Shown: positions 1-7,592, counted from the stretch's first letter. The stretch is DNA of 10,129 bases from Acidobacteriota bacterium (GCA_003819755.1 RPQK01000211.1:1-10129); one strand, 5' to 3'. A program made the numbers and translations. Notes: a model not told the origin generated them from the sequence alone.

Positions 1-200
1 GGTTCAATGCTGATGCCGTTTGGCTCGATCCTGCATAGGGGAAAGCGGCGTCGCTTCGAGGCCTGATAAAGCGTCGGCCTCTCGTTGCCGCCGCACTCCA
101 AAATGGCCTGGTGCCCCGCGCTCCAAAAAGTAAATGGCATAGGGCGAGACGCCTGCGCTCCCAGGGGACGCTCCCACTCTCGATTCTTATTTTGGCGCCG
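1..200. other. Repeat-rich stretch without a supported gene
   Basis: I find no convincing gene here. On the minus strand an open frame starts at an ATG at 140-138 and runs off the window start (about 46 codons). It has no clear ribosome binding site and its translation matches nothing I recognise. Low-complexity features dominate instead: two near-identical 13-mers 25 bp apart and a short inverted repeat (GAGGCC at 58-63, GGCCTC at 76-81). The stretch lies downstream of the minus-strand WaaP-like kinase, so it may be its 3' untranslated region or a small dispersed intergenic element. Confidence 0.45.
91..128. repeat. Pair of 13-bp direct repeats (CCGCrCTCCAAAA)
   Basis: CCGCACTCCAAAA at 91-103 and CCGCGCTCCAAAA at 116-128 match at 12 of 13 positions with a 25-bp period. 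Read on the minus strand they give TTTTGGAGyGCGG. The arrangement looks like part of a dispersed intergenic repeat rather than coding sequence, but only this one instance is visible. Confidence 0.4.
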
Positions 201-1052
201 TCACCGCCCGCGGTTCTGCCGCCGGTAACGGGCCGCCTTCTTCTCAACCCGCCGGAGGAGCCGCCGTCCCTGCCGGTCAAGCTTCGGGCATCCAAGATAA
301 GCATGCATGAAACGCAGCCGGTCCACGGCGCGGATACCGGGCAGGGCGGAGGAATAGAGCAACTGCGCCAGGTCTTTTACCTGCCAGCGCCTCCAATTCC
401 AGGGGTGATTCTTCAGCCGCAGGAAATCGAGAAGTCGCAATCTCCCGGCCAGTGGACGTTGATCGGTAACCGCCTCGTCAGGCACGAGGAAATGGCAGAG
501 ATAAAGATCTTTGTGGTAGCGACGCGACTGATGCAGCAGTTCAGTGAGTCGGGCCAGCTGGTCCGCGAGGTCCGCCTTCCAACGTCGGAGTGCCGGGCGA
601 GCGAGCGTGTCTACCGCCCGTTGGATAGCCACATTGAGAGGGCTCATGCCGGTCAACTCTTCCGTGATGAGCACACTTTCAAAGGCGAGGCCCCGGTCTG
701 TAAAATCCTGCGCGGAAATCAGACGGGGAACAGCGATCCCTTGCGTCGCCGCCCATTTAAGGTTTCGGCTTTCGATAAAGGCGGGGGAGCCGCCTCGGCG
801 CCAGCGGGAGAGCATGCCGCGAAGCCTGTCCCATCTACCGCCGCCCCACCCGTAGACTTTCATGAAAACCCGGCGCCGGCCCCCTTCGCCATCCGTCAGA
901 TCTGTACGGACAATCGCGCGGCCGGGTTTGCGGCGCACCTCCGCAGGAAGCCGGCCTGCGAGCAGATCGGCAACCTGAGCCGCCGTGACCGTGACGCTGG
1001 AGTCGGATGCGAATGAAGGGCCATTCTGGGCAGGGAGTTTGTGGGTTTCCAT
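201..1052 (-). CDS. WaaP-like lipopolysaccharide core heptose kinase family protein
   Basis: This 283-residue protein looks like a member of the WaaP/RfaP family, which transfers phosphate from ATP to heptose of the LPS inner core at the cytoplasmic face of the inner membrane. Residues 62-67 (VFMKVY) hold the ATP-binding lysine, K65. The catalytic loop at 179-189 (YHKDLYLCHFL) is the best signature; WaaP proteins carry a very similar H-x-DLY-x-CHF string, with D182 as catalytic base. L-L-D-F at 207-210 supplies the metal-binding aspartate D209. Length is close to E. coli WaaP (about 265 residues). The N-terminal 45 residues are less conserved in appearance and the C-terminus is very basic (KKAARYRRQNRGR), which suits contact with membrane or LPS. 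The ATG at 1052 has no good Shine-Dalgarno sequence. The gene diverges from the kinase fusion gene on the other strand, leaving only a few bases between them. Family assignment is strong; the exact acceptor sugar is inference. Confidence 0.85.
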   Translation of the reverse strand: METHKLPAQNGPSFASDSSVTVTAAQVADLLAGRLPAEVRRKPGRAIVRTDLTDGEGGRRRVFMKVYGWGGGRWDRLRGMLSRWRRGGSPAFIESRNLKWAATQGIAVPRLISAQDFTDRGLAFESVLITEELTGMSPLNVAIQRAVDTLARPALRRWKADLADQLARLTELLHQSRRYHKDLYLCHFLVPDEAVTDQRPLAGRLRLLDFLRLKNHPWNWRRWQVKDLAQLLYSSALPGIRAVDRLRFMHAYLGCPKLDRQGRRLLRRVEKKAARYRRQNRGR

Positions 1053-1058
1053 AAAGCC

Positions 1059-3302
1059 ATGATCCGAGCACCGGAGGGCTGCTATTATACGCGCGTGCTG
1101 ACCTGCTGGAGAGAAGGGGTTCGATGGGAATTGCGGAGTGAGTTTGAACCTTGTCTCGACGCCGTTCTCTCAAGTCCGCCCACCACGGTCCGGGAATCTC
1201 CCGTCAGGACAGTCAGTCAACACCACGCGGGAGGTCGGTCCTATTACATAAAGCGATACCTGACCGGCTGCAGTGCTTGGCGCCGGCTGTTGTTCCTGAT
1301 TAGAAAACCACCCGCGGAGGAGCAGTTTCAAGCCGGCCTTCGACTGGAGAGCCTGGGGGTGCCGGTCGTTCGTTTCCTCGCCTGTGGAGTTGGCCGCAGC
1401 TTTCGGGGGGTGGAGGAAAGCATCCTGATCACGGAGGCATTTGACGGGGTGCCGCTCCGCACGCCCGGCGTTACGGACTGGTCGGCTGTCTTGCTTTTCC
1501 TTCAGGCGATGCATGACAAAGGGGTCATCCAACCTGATCTGCACGCAGGCAATCTCCTGGTCCGTTCGGATAATGGGGAGCTGCGGCTGGTCGATGTAGG
1601 GCACGTCGAATTCAAGCGACGCATCACGCCGGCTGAACGGCTCGCGAATCTCGCCTTTCTCAAGCTTTCCGTTCCTATCCCGTTGCCTCGCGAGGCGGAC
1701 CTTCTCGTCCCAGCCTTGCGCAAACGTGTTTACCGACGGAGGTCGAGAAGATGTCTGAAAGAGAATCGCGAGTTTGCTTCCGTGTGTGCCGGGGGGCTGG
1801 TCTGGCACGCTAGACGCCCCTTTCTCAACGAGTCTCTTTGCCGAATCATGGAGGACCCTGACGGGGTTTTCGAAAACGGGGCCCGCCTCCTCAAAGCCGG
1901 CCGGACGACGACCGTCGGGAGCCGAGACGGTTTCGTGCTCAAGCGTTTCAACCTGGTCAAGCCGGCCAATGTCGTGAAAGACCTGTTCCGCGGATCCCGA
2001 GCGAAAAGAACTTATCGTCTGGCCTACCAACTGGAACTCCTCGGTATTCGCACGCCGCGTCCCTTGGCCTTTGCCGAACGAAAGAAAGCCGGATTCCTGC
2101 TGAAGAGCTATGGCGTTTGCGAGGAAATCCGTGATTCACGGACGCTGGCCGCTCTCCTGAATGTCGATCGGCCGATCGACCCCAGGGTTGTAAGAAACCT
2201 GGCGGAGCTGATCGCCAGGCTGCATGAGGAGGGTTTTTCCTACCGGGATCCGAAGGGGAGCAATTTCCTGGTAGGGGGCGAAGGTGAAATCTTCCTGCTC
2301 GACCTCGACGGCCTGAGGTTCGGGAAGCGGATCTCGGAGACGGCGGCAGCCGCCAATCTCGCCCGCCTCGCCCGGGCGGTCGGTCGCGCCCCTGCGGTGG
2401 GTCCCAAGGAGAGATTGGCTTTCCTGCTTCAATATTACCGGACACGCGGCCTGAAAGGAGTCCCAGCCAGTCACCGCAACGGAGCCGGCCTGATGGACTA
2501 TCTGCATTTGCGGCACAAGACCTATCGAAGGGGTGTCAAGGCCCGGCGGTACCAAGCTTTGCTGGACCGGCTCAGCGAGGTCGAAACGACGCCTGCCACC
2601 GGGCAGCAGGGGACGGTCGTGACTGTCGTCATGACCTCCCGTCCTGATCCTCAACGGCCTGCCCAGGTCATCGAGGACCACGGCCGATATATCCGTCCCT
2701 GGTGGAACAGCGTCAACCGGATCGGCCTGCGGGGTGTGATTCTGCATGATGGCCTCCCCCAGAGCTTCATCGAGAAAGCGACTACCGCCAACGTTCGCTT
2801 TGTGCGCATGCAGCCTGGCCCGTGGCCTCTTCTTCACGAGCGCCACCGGATGGTGTATGACTTTCTGGGCTCGGTCGATGACCGGTTCGTTTTCGTGACT
2901 GACGTTTCCGACGTGGCGTTCAGGTGGGATCCGTTTGATCTCGTTTGCGCCGACGCCGGGCGGCACCGGCTGTTCATAGGGTCTCAGGCCCCGGTCATTG
3001 GCGAGAGTCGATTCATGCGTCAGGAGATGGCCGCGCAGTATGGGGAAGTGCTCTATCCCGAGCGCTGGACCTTGAATCCGGGGATTATTGGCGGACTGCG
3101 GGAAAACGTGATGGAGTTCCTCGGCCGGTTGATCGCTCACCTGGCAGAGCTCGATCCGCACTTCACACGGACGGACATGACCCCGGTGAACAAAGTCGCC
3201 TACGACCTTTACCAATGGGAGGAACTGATGACCGGTCCTCCCCTGCATTCTCGGTTCGGCCAATGGGAGTTCCGTACGAGTGCGGCCATCATGCACAAAT
3301 AG
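1059..3302 (+). CDS. Three-domain fusion: two LPS-kinase-like domains plus a GT-A-like glycosyltransferase domain
   Basis: An uninterrupted frame encodes about 747 residues (numbered from ATG 1059). Domain 1 (about 20-240) is WaaP/Kdo-kinase-like: K65 in YYIKRY, a catalytic loop QPDLHAGN with D160 and N165, and metal-binding D179 in VDVGH. Domain 2 (about 245-500) repeats the same plan: K295 in FVLKRF, YRDPKGSNF with D397 and N402, and D415 in LLDLDG. Each is preceded by a similar leader (RWELRSEFEPCL and VWHARRPFLNESL), so the pair looks like an internal duplication. Domain 3 (about 518-747) starts with a beta-strand TVVTVVMTS. It carries VFVTDVSDVAFRWDPF (D615, D618), resembling the metal-binding motif of GT-A enzymes, and NPGIIGG at 673-679. 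All kinase key residues are present in both copies, so both may be active. Probable role: phosphorylation and glycosylation of LPS core by one polypeptide. The start is uncertain: GTG 1041, ATG 1059 and GTG 1095 are in frame and none has an ideal ribosome site. First gene of the plus operon. Confidence 0.75.
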   Translation: MIRAPEGCYYTRVLTCWREGVRWELRSEFEPCLDAVLSSPPTTVRESPVRTVSQHHAGGRSYYIKRYLTGCSAWRRLLFLIRKPPAEEQFQAGLRLESLGVPVVRFLACGVGRSFRGVEESILITEAFDGVPLRTPGVTDWSAVLLFLQAMHDKGVIQPDLHAGNLLVRSDNGELRLVDVGHVEFKRRITPAERLANLAFLKLSVPIPLPREADLLVPALRKRVYRRRSRRCLKENREFASVCAGGLVWHARRPFLNESLCRIMEDPDGVFENGARLLKAGRTTTVGSRDGFVLKRFNLVKPANVVKDLFRGSRAKRTYRLAYQLELLGIRTPRPLAFAERKKAGFLLKSYGVCEEIRDSRTLAALLNVDRPIDPRVVRNLAELIARLHEEGFSYRDPKGSNFLVGGEGEIFLLDLDGLRFGKRISETAAAANLARLARAVGRAPAVGPKERLAFLLQYYRTRGLKGVPASHRNGAGLMDYLHLRHKTYRRGVKARRYQALLDRLSEVETTPATGQQGTVVTVVMTSRPDPQRPAQVIEDHGRYIRPWWNSVNRIGLRGVILHDGLPQSFIEKATTANVRFVRMQPGPWPLLHERHRMVYDFLGSVDDRFVFVTDVSDVAFRWDPFDLVCADAGRHRLFIGSQAPVIGESRFMRQEMAAQYGEVLYPERWTLNPGIIGGLRENVMEFLGRLIAHLAELDPHFTRTDMTPVNKVAYDLYQWEELMTGPPLHSRFGQWEFRTSAAIMHK
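1084..1089 (-). promoter_or_regulatory. Candidate -10 box for the minus-strand WaaP-like kinase
   Basis: The minus strand reads TATAAT, a perfect -10 consensus, 31 bp upstream of the kinase start codon at 1052. The -35 position about 17 bp further upstream is only a weak match (TCTCCA at 1112-1107). Read on the plus strand, the same AT-rich island gives TATTAT at 1083-1088. If this is a promoter it lies inside the first codons of the divergent fusion gene as annotated from 1059, which would favour a later start for that gene, such as GTG 1095. Confidence 0.35.
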
Positions 3303-3341
3303 CGTGGTTTCGGCAGCGCGTAGTTTCCCGGAGACTGGCTG

Positions 3342-4079
3342 ATGAAAAAATCGCTGGTTTATCGGTGGCGGAAACTAATGCGGCCTCGGTACATCACCCA
3401 GGCCGGGGTGCGCCTGGACCTGGGAACGCTTGCTTTCCCCCAGCGTAAAGTGATGTATCGCGGGGTTTATGAGAAGACGGAAGGCGATGTTGTCACCAGG
3501 AATCTGGCACGGGATGATGTGGTCCTAGAGATCGGGGCCGGCATTGGCCTGGTTACTATTCTCTGTTGCCGCAAGATTGGCTCGGATCGGGTCTATGCCT
3601 ATGAGGCGAACCCGCTCCTGGAAATGGTTCTACGCACGAATTTCAGCCTCAACGGCGTGAGCCCGCATCTGAGCATCAAGCTGGTTTCGCTGACCGGAGG
3701 CGAAGGTGATTTTTACGTCGCCGACCGGTTCATGATCTCAAGCCGTTATGCTCCGGCGGTCGAGAAGAGGGGCGTGACGGTGCAGCGGCAGCGAGTCGCG
3801 TCAGAAGCGCTCCCGGACATTCTGAAAAGAGTGCGGCCGACATTCCTCATCGTAGATGCGGAGGGGGCGGAGATGGACCTGGCTGATGACCGGGTTGTTT
3901 TGCAGGGGGTTCGCAAGATCTGCATGGAGGTCCATCCGCACATCGTGGGCGATCAGCAGATCTCCCGACTGATCGACAGCCTGACAGCGCGGGGTTTCGC
4001 ACTGATCCTCGGCGAGAGCCAGGGGAAAGTCCTCTACTTCTCACGGCTGGCAGTTGGCGGACTTGACCTTGTCGTTTAG
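3342..4079 (+). CDS. FkbM-family SAM-dependent methyltransferase
   Basis: The 245-residue product has the Rossmann methyltransferase signature: motif I VLEIGAGIGLVT at 61-72 binds S-adenosylmethionine, E88 in VYAYEANP is the usual acidic residue after strand 2, and FLIVDAEGAEMDL (168-180) followed by CMEVHPH (194-200) is typical of the FkbM family, whose members O-methylate sugars or similar hydroxyls. Length is normal for the family. The ATG at 3342 has a GGAG at 3330-3333 with 8-base spacing, and the gene lies 39 bp after the kinase-glycosyltransferase fusion, so cotranscription is likely. In this setting the probable substrate is a sugar of the LPS core or O-chain, but that is inferred from neighbours only. 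There is no signal peptide or membrane segment, so it acts in the cytoplasm. Confidence 0.85.
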   Translation: MKKSLVYRWRKLMRPRYITQAGVRLDLGTLAFPQRKVMYRGVYEKTEGDVVTRNLARDDVVLEIGAGIGLVTILCCRKIGSDRVYAYEANPLLEMVLRTNFSLNGVSPHLSIKLVSLTGGEGDFYVADRFMISSRYAPAVEKRGVTVQRQRVASEALPDILKRVRPTFLIVDAEGAEMDLADDRVVLQGVRKICMEVHPHIVGDQQISRLIDSLTARGFALILGESQGKVLYFSRLAVGGLDLVV

Positions 4080-4142
4080 GACCGTCGCGAAAGGAGCTTG
4101 ATCGCCCAGGGACTCCGGGTTATTCTCGGGCGCCGGAGAGAC

Positions 4143-5816
4143 ATGCCTTTACGACACTTCACTCTGCTCACGACCTTGAGCGCAGCCGCCCTTTTCTGGA
4201 ACCTGGGCGCTCCCAGCCTGCATCATGCCGAGGGGGATTGGGCCACGATCGTCTTTAACATGTTTGATCACGGTCGTATCTTCATCCTTCAGATCGGGCA
4301 CTTTGATTACTACGACAAACCCTTTCTGAGCTACTGGCTCATGCTGATCTGTGCCAAGGTCGCCGGCGAGGTGAGCGAAGCTGCGTTGCGTTTTCCATCG
4401 GCTCTGGCCGGTCTCGCCTCAGTTCTCATGACCTACGCTTTCGCGCGGCGGTTCTTCGGACCTCGAGTGGCCCTCAACGCCGGACTGGTGCTACTTTCGA
4501 CGTCCGGCTTTATTATTTGGGGTCGAATTGCACAATCGGAAATGCTGAACCTGCTCGGCATCCTGGCCCCGCTCTGGTTGTTTTTCTGCTGGCGTGACTC
4601 TTCGCGCCCGGCCTGGCTTTACACGATGACGCTCATCATGGCGGTCGGCTCCTGGACCAAGGGGCCGCTCTGCTTCGTTGTCCCGGGATTCGTGATCGTC
4701 CTTTACAGCCTGCTGTTCCGGGACTGGAAGTGGCTCAAAGGTCTTCACGTTGTCGCGGCGGGGACCCTCTCTGTCATCTTGTACTTTTCCATCTTCCTGC
4801 TGGCCTGGTTGGATACCGGCCGATGGGATGCGTTGTTTCTGGTTTACCGGGAAAACGTCCTCCGGCTGTTTTCCCCTTGGGACCATGTACGGCCCTTCTA
4901 CTACTACTTCTACGCTGTGCCGGCCATTCTGGCTCCCTGGAGCGTTCTCCTGCCCTGGGTTGTGATCCATCTCGTAAAGACTCGAAAATCGCTTTCCCCG
5001 GAGCTCAAAATCCTGCTTCTGATCATGGCCGGGATCTGGGTCTTCTTTGCCCTCTCAGGCTCCCGCCGGAGTTATTACCTGATCCCCTTGCTTCCTTTCG
5101 CCGCAATGTGGGTGGCGGTTTGGCTCGAGGCACTTACCGGATTGCCCGAAAGGTCGAAAAAGAGCATCCGTACTCTCTGGTTCGTCGCCGGTATCCTGGC
5201 GCTCGTCCCTTTGACGGCAAGAATCGGGCTGCCGCGGAGTTTTATGATCCAGGTTGCGGCCAGATACCTGTCGGGGCCGGCGGCTGAGGAGCGGGTCGTA
5301 TCCGCCCTGACCTCCTTCCCGGTCACGTTGGCCTACATCGCCCTGGCGGTGGTTGGGGTCAGCTGGCTCTATTTATCCTGGACTCGATTCAGTGACGCCG
5401 GTATTCGGATCTTTGTTTCCGGTGTTTGCGCCGTGTTGATTCTGTACTTCGGCCTGGTTTCACCGAAATTTGCAGAACTGCGCGGGTACCGCGAATTTGT
5501 TAAGGAAGTCGCGGCTGTGGTTACGAGAGGCGAGGAGATGACTCTTTATCCCCAGCAAGAGGCCGCCATGGTGTTTTACCTGCAGGTGCACCAGGGGATG
5601 AGAAGCTATCGACTCTTCGACGACCTCGCTGCAGCCCGGGACCATCTCCTTCAGACCGGTGGGGTTCTGCTTGCGGAGGAGCGGGAACCGCTTCCGCAGG
5701 AGTCCTGGGAGAAGATAGTCGACGAGCATAAGTTGCGAGTGACGGCCAGGACCGACTCGGAGCAGTACGCGTGGGGGCTCTACCGACCTCGAGCGCCAGT
5801 CAAGCCGCCAAGTTAA
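4143..5816 (+). CDS. ArnT/PMT-like polytopic glycosyltransferase (GT39/GT83-type)
   Basis: This is a multi-pass inner-membrane protein of about 557 residues with a GT-C layout. It has a first transmembrane helix (about 6-22), then a periplasmic loop with LHHAEGDWATIVFNMF (27-41), followed by YYDKPFLSYWL (56-66). These correspond to the xPDEARYAEIAREM and K-P-P-L-x-Y-W blocks of ArnT-like enzymes, which transfer a sugar from polyprenyl phosphate to lipid A or a glycan on the periplasmic side. RIAQSEMLNL (128-137) and SWTKGP (170-175) are further family-like blocks. Many hydrophobic helices follow up to about 440, then a soluble periplasmic tail. Where ArnT has PDE, this protein has HAE: E30 is kept and the preceding aspartate is alanine. 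The ATG at 4143 is preceded by GGAG at 4135-4138. An in-frame TTG at 4098 would add 15 residues, but its AAGGAG lies only one base away. Donor and acceptor are not determinable. Confidence 0.8.
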   Translation: MPLRHFTLLTTLSAAALFWNLGAPSLHHAEGDWATIVFNMFDHGRIFILQIGHFDYYDKPFLSYWLMLICAKVAGEVSEAALRFPSALAGLASVLMTYAFARRFFGPRVALNAGLVLLSTSGFIIWGRIAQSEMLNLLGILAPLWLFFCWRDSSRPAWLYTMTLIMAVGSWTKGPLCFVVPGFVIVLYSLLFRDWKWLKGLHVVAAGTLSVILYFSIFLLAWLDTGRWDALFLVYRENVLRLFSPWDHVRPFYYYFYAVPAILAPWSVLLPWVVIHLVKTRKSLSPELKILLLIMAGIWVFFALSGSRRSYYLIPLLPFAAMWVAVWLEALTGLPERSKKSIRTLWFVAGILALVPLTARIGLPRSFMIQVAARYLSGPAAEERVVSALTSFPVTLAYIALAVVGVSWLYLSWTRFSDAGIRIFVSGVCAVLILYFGLVSPKFAELRGYREFVKEVAAVVTRGEEMTLYPQQEAAMVFYLQVHQGMRSYRLFDDLAAARDHLLQTGGVLLAEEREPLPQESWEKIVDEHKLRVTARTDSEQYAWGLYRPRAPVKPPS

Positions 5817-5828
5817 CGTGCACGTAAA

Positions 5829-6542
5829 GTGATCGAATTGCCAATGTGGGGCGTCAGATACCGCTACCTCGTCACCCCGAGCTACGCTTCGGTGCTCGAG
5901 GCGGCAGGCGTTCAGGATGCCGCGTCTTTGCACTCCTGGTCGGCAGAGGGTGACTGTGTGTCCCAAAGCTCGACCTCCGAAACCCGGCGTCAGGCATTGG
6001 GAAACCTTCTGGTCTATGTGAAACGCCGGTTTTACGAGCCCGCTTCGTGGCGCTATCTGGCGCGTGCGAGCCGGGGCTCGTGCGAGTGGGCGAACAACAA
6101 GAGTCTGAGGCAGTTGGGCATCCGATGCCCGGAGCTCGTCTGCCTGGGCGAAAAGCGCCGTGTCGGCCGGCTCTGCTGGTCGACCCTCGTCACCCGTGAA
6201 GTGCCTGACTCCAGGAACCTCCTGGAGTGCTTCCAGGATCCGGCATTTCGCCACGGTCAGGAAAAGCGTCGAGAGGTCTTAAGCGAGTTGGCTGCCTCCC
6301 TGCGACTGCTCCACAGACGGGATTTCGTTCTGCACGATGCCAGGCTTCGCAATGTCTTGCATCAAGAGGACGGAGAAGCCGGGTGTCGCCTCTATTTCAT
6401 CGACTGCCCGCGCGGCGGGTACCGGCGCTTCCTGGTTCGTCGAGCCGTCAGGCGGGACCTCAGCCGGTTGCGCGAGGACCTGACTGAGAACTGCGGGGAG
6501 GAGGCTTGGGAAGTCTTTCGCGAGGCGTATTCGGAGGCATGA
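5829..6542 (+). CDS. Small WaaP/Kdo-kinase-like LPS kinase family protein
   Basis: The 237-residue product has the elements of the LPS kinase family in the right order. YVKRRF (63-68) contains the ATP-binding K65. SELAASLRLLHRRDFVLHDARLRNVL (152-177) forms the helix and catalytic loop, with D170 and N175. LYFIDCPRG (188-196) supplies metal-binding D192. It therefore probably phosphorylates a core sugar in the cytoplasm. It is the last gene of the plus-strand operon, starting 12 bp after the ArnT-like gene. The GTG at 5829 was taken; an in-frame ATG at 5844 is equally possible, and neither has a clear Shine-Dalgarno sequence, which suggests translational coupling. It diverges strongly in sequence from the kinase at 201-1052 and from both domains of the fusion, so it is not a recent local copy. 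Distant relatives such as InaA/WapP-type proteins share this compact form. Confidence 0.72.
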   Translation: MIELPMWGVRYRYLVTPSYASVLEAAGVQDAASLHSWSAEGDCVSQSSTSETRRQALGNLLVYVKRRFYEPASWRYLARASRGSCEWANNKSLRQLGIRCPELVCLGEKRRVGRLCWSTLVTREVPDSRNLLECFQDPAFRHGQEKRREVLSELAASLRLLHRRDFVLHDARLRNVLHQEDGEAGCRLYFIDCPRGGYRRFLVRRAVRRDLSRLREDLTENCGEEAWEVFREAYSEA

Positions 6543-6632
6543 AAAGGACCTCAAGGACCCCCAGGGACAACACAAGCGAGATCAATCATTTTCGTCTCGT
6601 CCTTGAGGTCGTTGGGGTCCTTGAGGTCCTTT
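6543..6632. repeat. 19-bp perfect inverted repeat made of 9-mer units at the convergent junction
   Basis: AAAGGACCTCAAGGACCCC at 6543-6561 is repeated as a perfect inverse complement at 6614-6632, with 52 bp between. Each arm is built from tandem 9-mers (AAGGACCTC, AAGGACCCC). An extra copy TCCTTGAGGTC at 6600-6610 lies 18 bp before the one at 6618-6628, so the left arm could pair with either. A smaller stem CGAGA/TCTCG (6577-6581 and 6595-6599) lies inside the loop. The element starts one base after the stop codon of the plus operon and lies between two converging operons. It may act as a bidirectional transcription barrier or be a dispersed REP-like element. There is no long T tract typical of a strong intrinsic terminator. 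Confidence 0.75.
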
Positions 6633-6719
6633 ATCAGCGGGGCGCTTCTAAAGGGGCGTGCCCCAACCCCCTTCGCGAGCGCAGGGAGCCTTGGGAGTGC
6701 GCAAGCCACGCTTCACGCG
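6633..6719. other. Remainder of convergent intergenic region
   Basis: No gene is seen between the inverted repeat and the end of the GT2 gene. It holds short GC-rich self-complementary strings, such as GGGGC-GT-GCCCC around 6653-6664, that could add to RNA folding at the 3' ends of both operons. I see no clear intrinsic terminator with a T run on either strand. Confidence 0.4.
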
Positions 6720-7592
6720 CTAAAGAAACGACCCCAGAAAACGCCTCAAGAACCGCCCTTCCAGCGCGGCCCGGCTGGGCCAGCGCTTCCAAAGCTGCAG
6801 GTAACCCCGCCGAAAGGCGGGCAAGTCGCCCAGCCGATAGTCTGCGCCGGCGAGCTCCTTTGCCTCGTGGAATTCAACATCCGCAAACCTCTTCCCCAAG
6901 CGCTCTACGACGAAGGGATCATTTCTCAGGTAGCGAACCACTCGGTCACCCTGGCGCACTTGTTTCGCGTAATCGAAGCGGGCAGAACGATCCAGGCGTC
7001 GAATTCGCGCCACAGGAACCTTGCAGCACTTGAAGGGAAACGTGGCGGCGAGTCGGATCAACAACTCCACATCCTCGCGATGCGTCAGGTCTTCGCGGTA
7101 CATACCGTGGGTGAGCATATTCTGAAGCGAAATCAAGAAGCCGGGATTGCGCACAAAGCGATGCCGAACATAGGCTGCAAGCACGTCGCCTTCAGGGCAG
7201 GCTTTGGGCACCTCGTTTTGCTCGCTGACCACGGGCCCGTATACGACCCCATCGAAAGTCGGATCGCGAAGATAGAGTTCGATCCGGGCTTCAACTGAAT
7301 CAGGGGTGAGAAGATCGTCGGAATCCAGGAAACAGACGAAAGCGGCCTTCGTCGCTCTGATGCCATCGTTGCGGGCGGCCGACTTCTCGCCATTGACCGC
7401 CTTGGTCAAAAACCTGACCCGGTCCCGATACTCGCCACACAGAAAATGGCTGGTCCCGTCTGTCGAGGCATCATCCACCACCACACATTCGGCATTCGGG
7501 TAGGTCTGAGTCAGCACGCTATCTACCGCCTGGCGTACGTGCGGCCAGCGGTTGAAAGTGGGGATGATGACGGCGACGCGGGGAGGATTCAC
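6720..7592 (-). CDS. Family 2 glycosyltransferase (GT-A fold)
   Basis: The 290-residue protein begins directly with the GT2 fold: RVAVIIPTFNRWPHVRQAVDSVLTQTYPNAECVVVDDASTDGT (5-47) is the nucleotide-sugar binding half. ARNDGIRATKAAFVCFLDSDD (73-93) contains the D-x-D metal site (D90, D92), and HREDVELLIRLA (171-182) has the usual E-D catalytic-base motif. It transfers a sugar from a nucleotide donor in the cytoplasm, here probably to LPS core. The open frame extends to 7856, but that extension overlaps the upstream gene in another frame. The GTG at 7592-7590 overlaps the upstream stop in a GTGA arrangement typical of translational coupling and places the start just before the first beta-strand. 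GTG 7610 is an alternative. It is the last gene of the minus operon. Donor and linkage cannot be deduced. Confidence 0.85.
   Translation of the reverse strand: MNPPRVAVIIPTFNRWPHVRQAVDSVLTQTYPNAECVVVDDASTDGTSHFLCGEYRDRVRFLTKAVNGEKSAARNDGIRATKAAFVCFLDSDDLLTPDSVEARIELYLRDPTFDGVVYGPVVSEQNEVPKACPEGDVLAAYVRHRFVRNPGFLISLQNMLTHGMYREDLTHREDVELLIRLAATFPFKCCKVPVARIRRLDRSARFDYAKQVRQGDRVVRYLRNDPFVVERLGKRFADVEFHEAKELAGADYRLGDLPAFRRGYLQLWKRWPSRAALEGRFLRRFLGSFL

Noticed and set aside
1..140. Minus-strand 46-codon open frame starting at 140 and running off the window
   Set aside because: No ribosome site, no recognisable protein, and it overlaps the direct repeats; not enough to call a gene.
111..1016. Long plus-strand frame of 301 codons opposite the WaaP-like kinase
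   Set aside because: Its translation is low-complexity and Pro/Arg-rich with no family resemblance, while the opposite strand encodes all the kinase motifs. It is an antisense shadow caused by high GC.
2136..3296. Minus-strand frame of 386 codons across the glycosyltransferase domain
   Set aside because: No recognisable motifs, and it is exactly antisense to the conserved kinase and glycosyltransferase motifs of the fusion gene.
5460..6254. Minus-strand frame of 264 codons spanning two plus-strand genes
   Set aside because: It crosses the boundary of two well-supported genes and has no family features.
6543..6632. CRISPR array or strong intrinsic terminator
   Set aside because: The repeats are short, inverted and without regular spacers, so not CRISPR. 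The 52-bp loop and only three Ts after the stem do not fit a classical intrinsic terminator.
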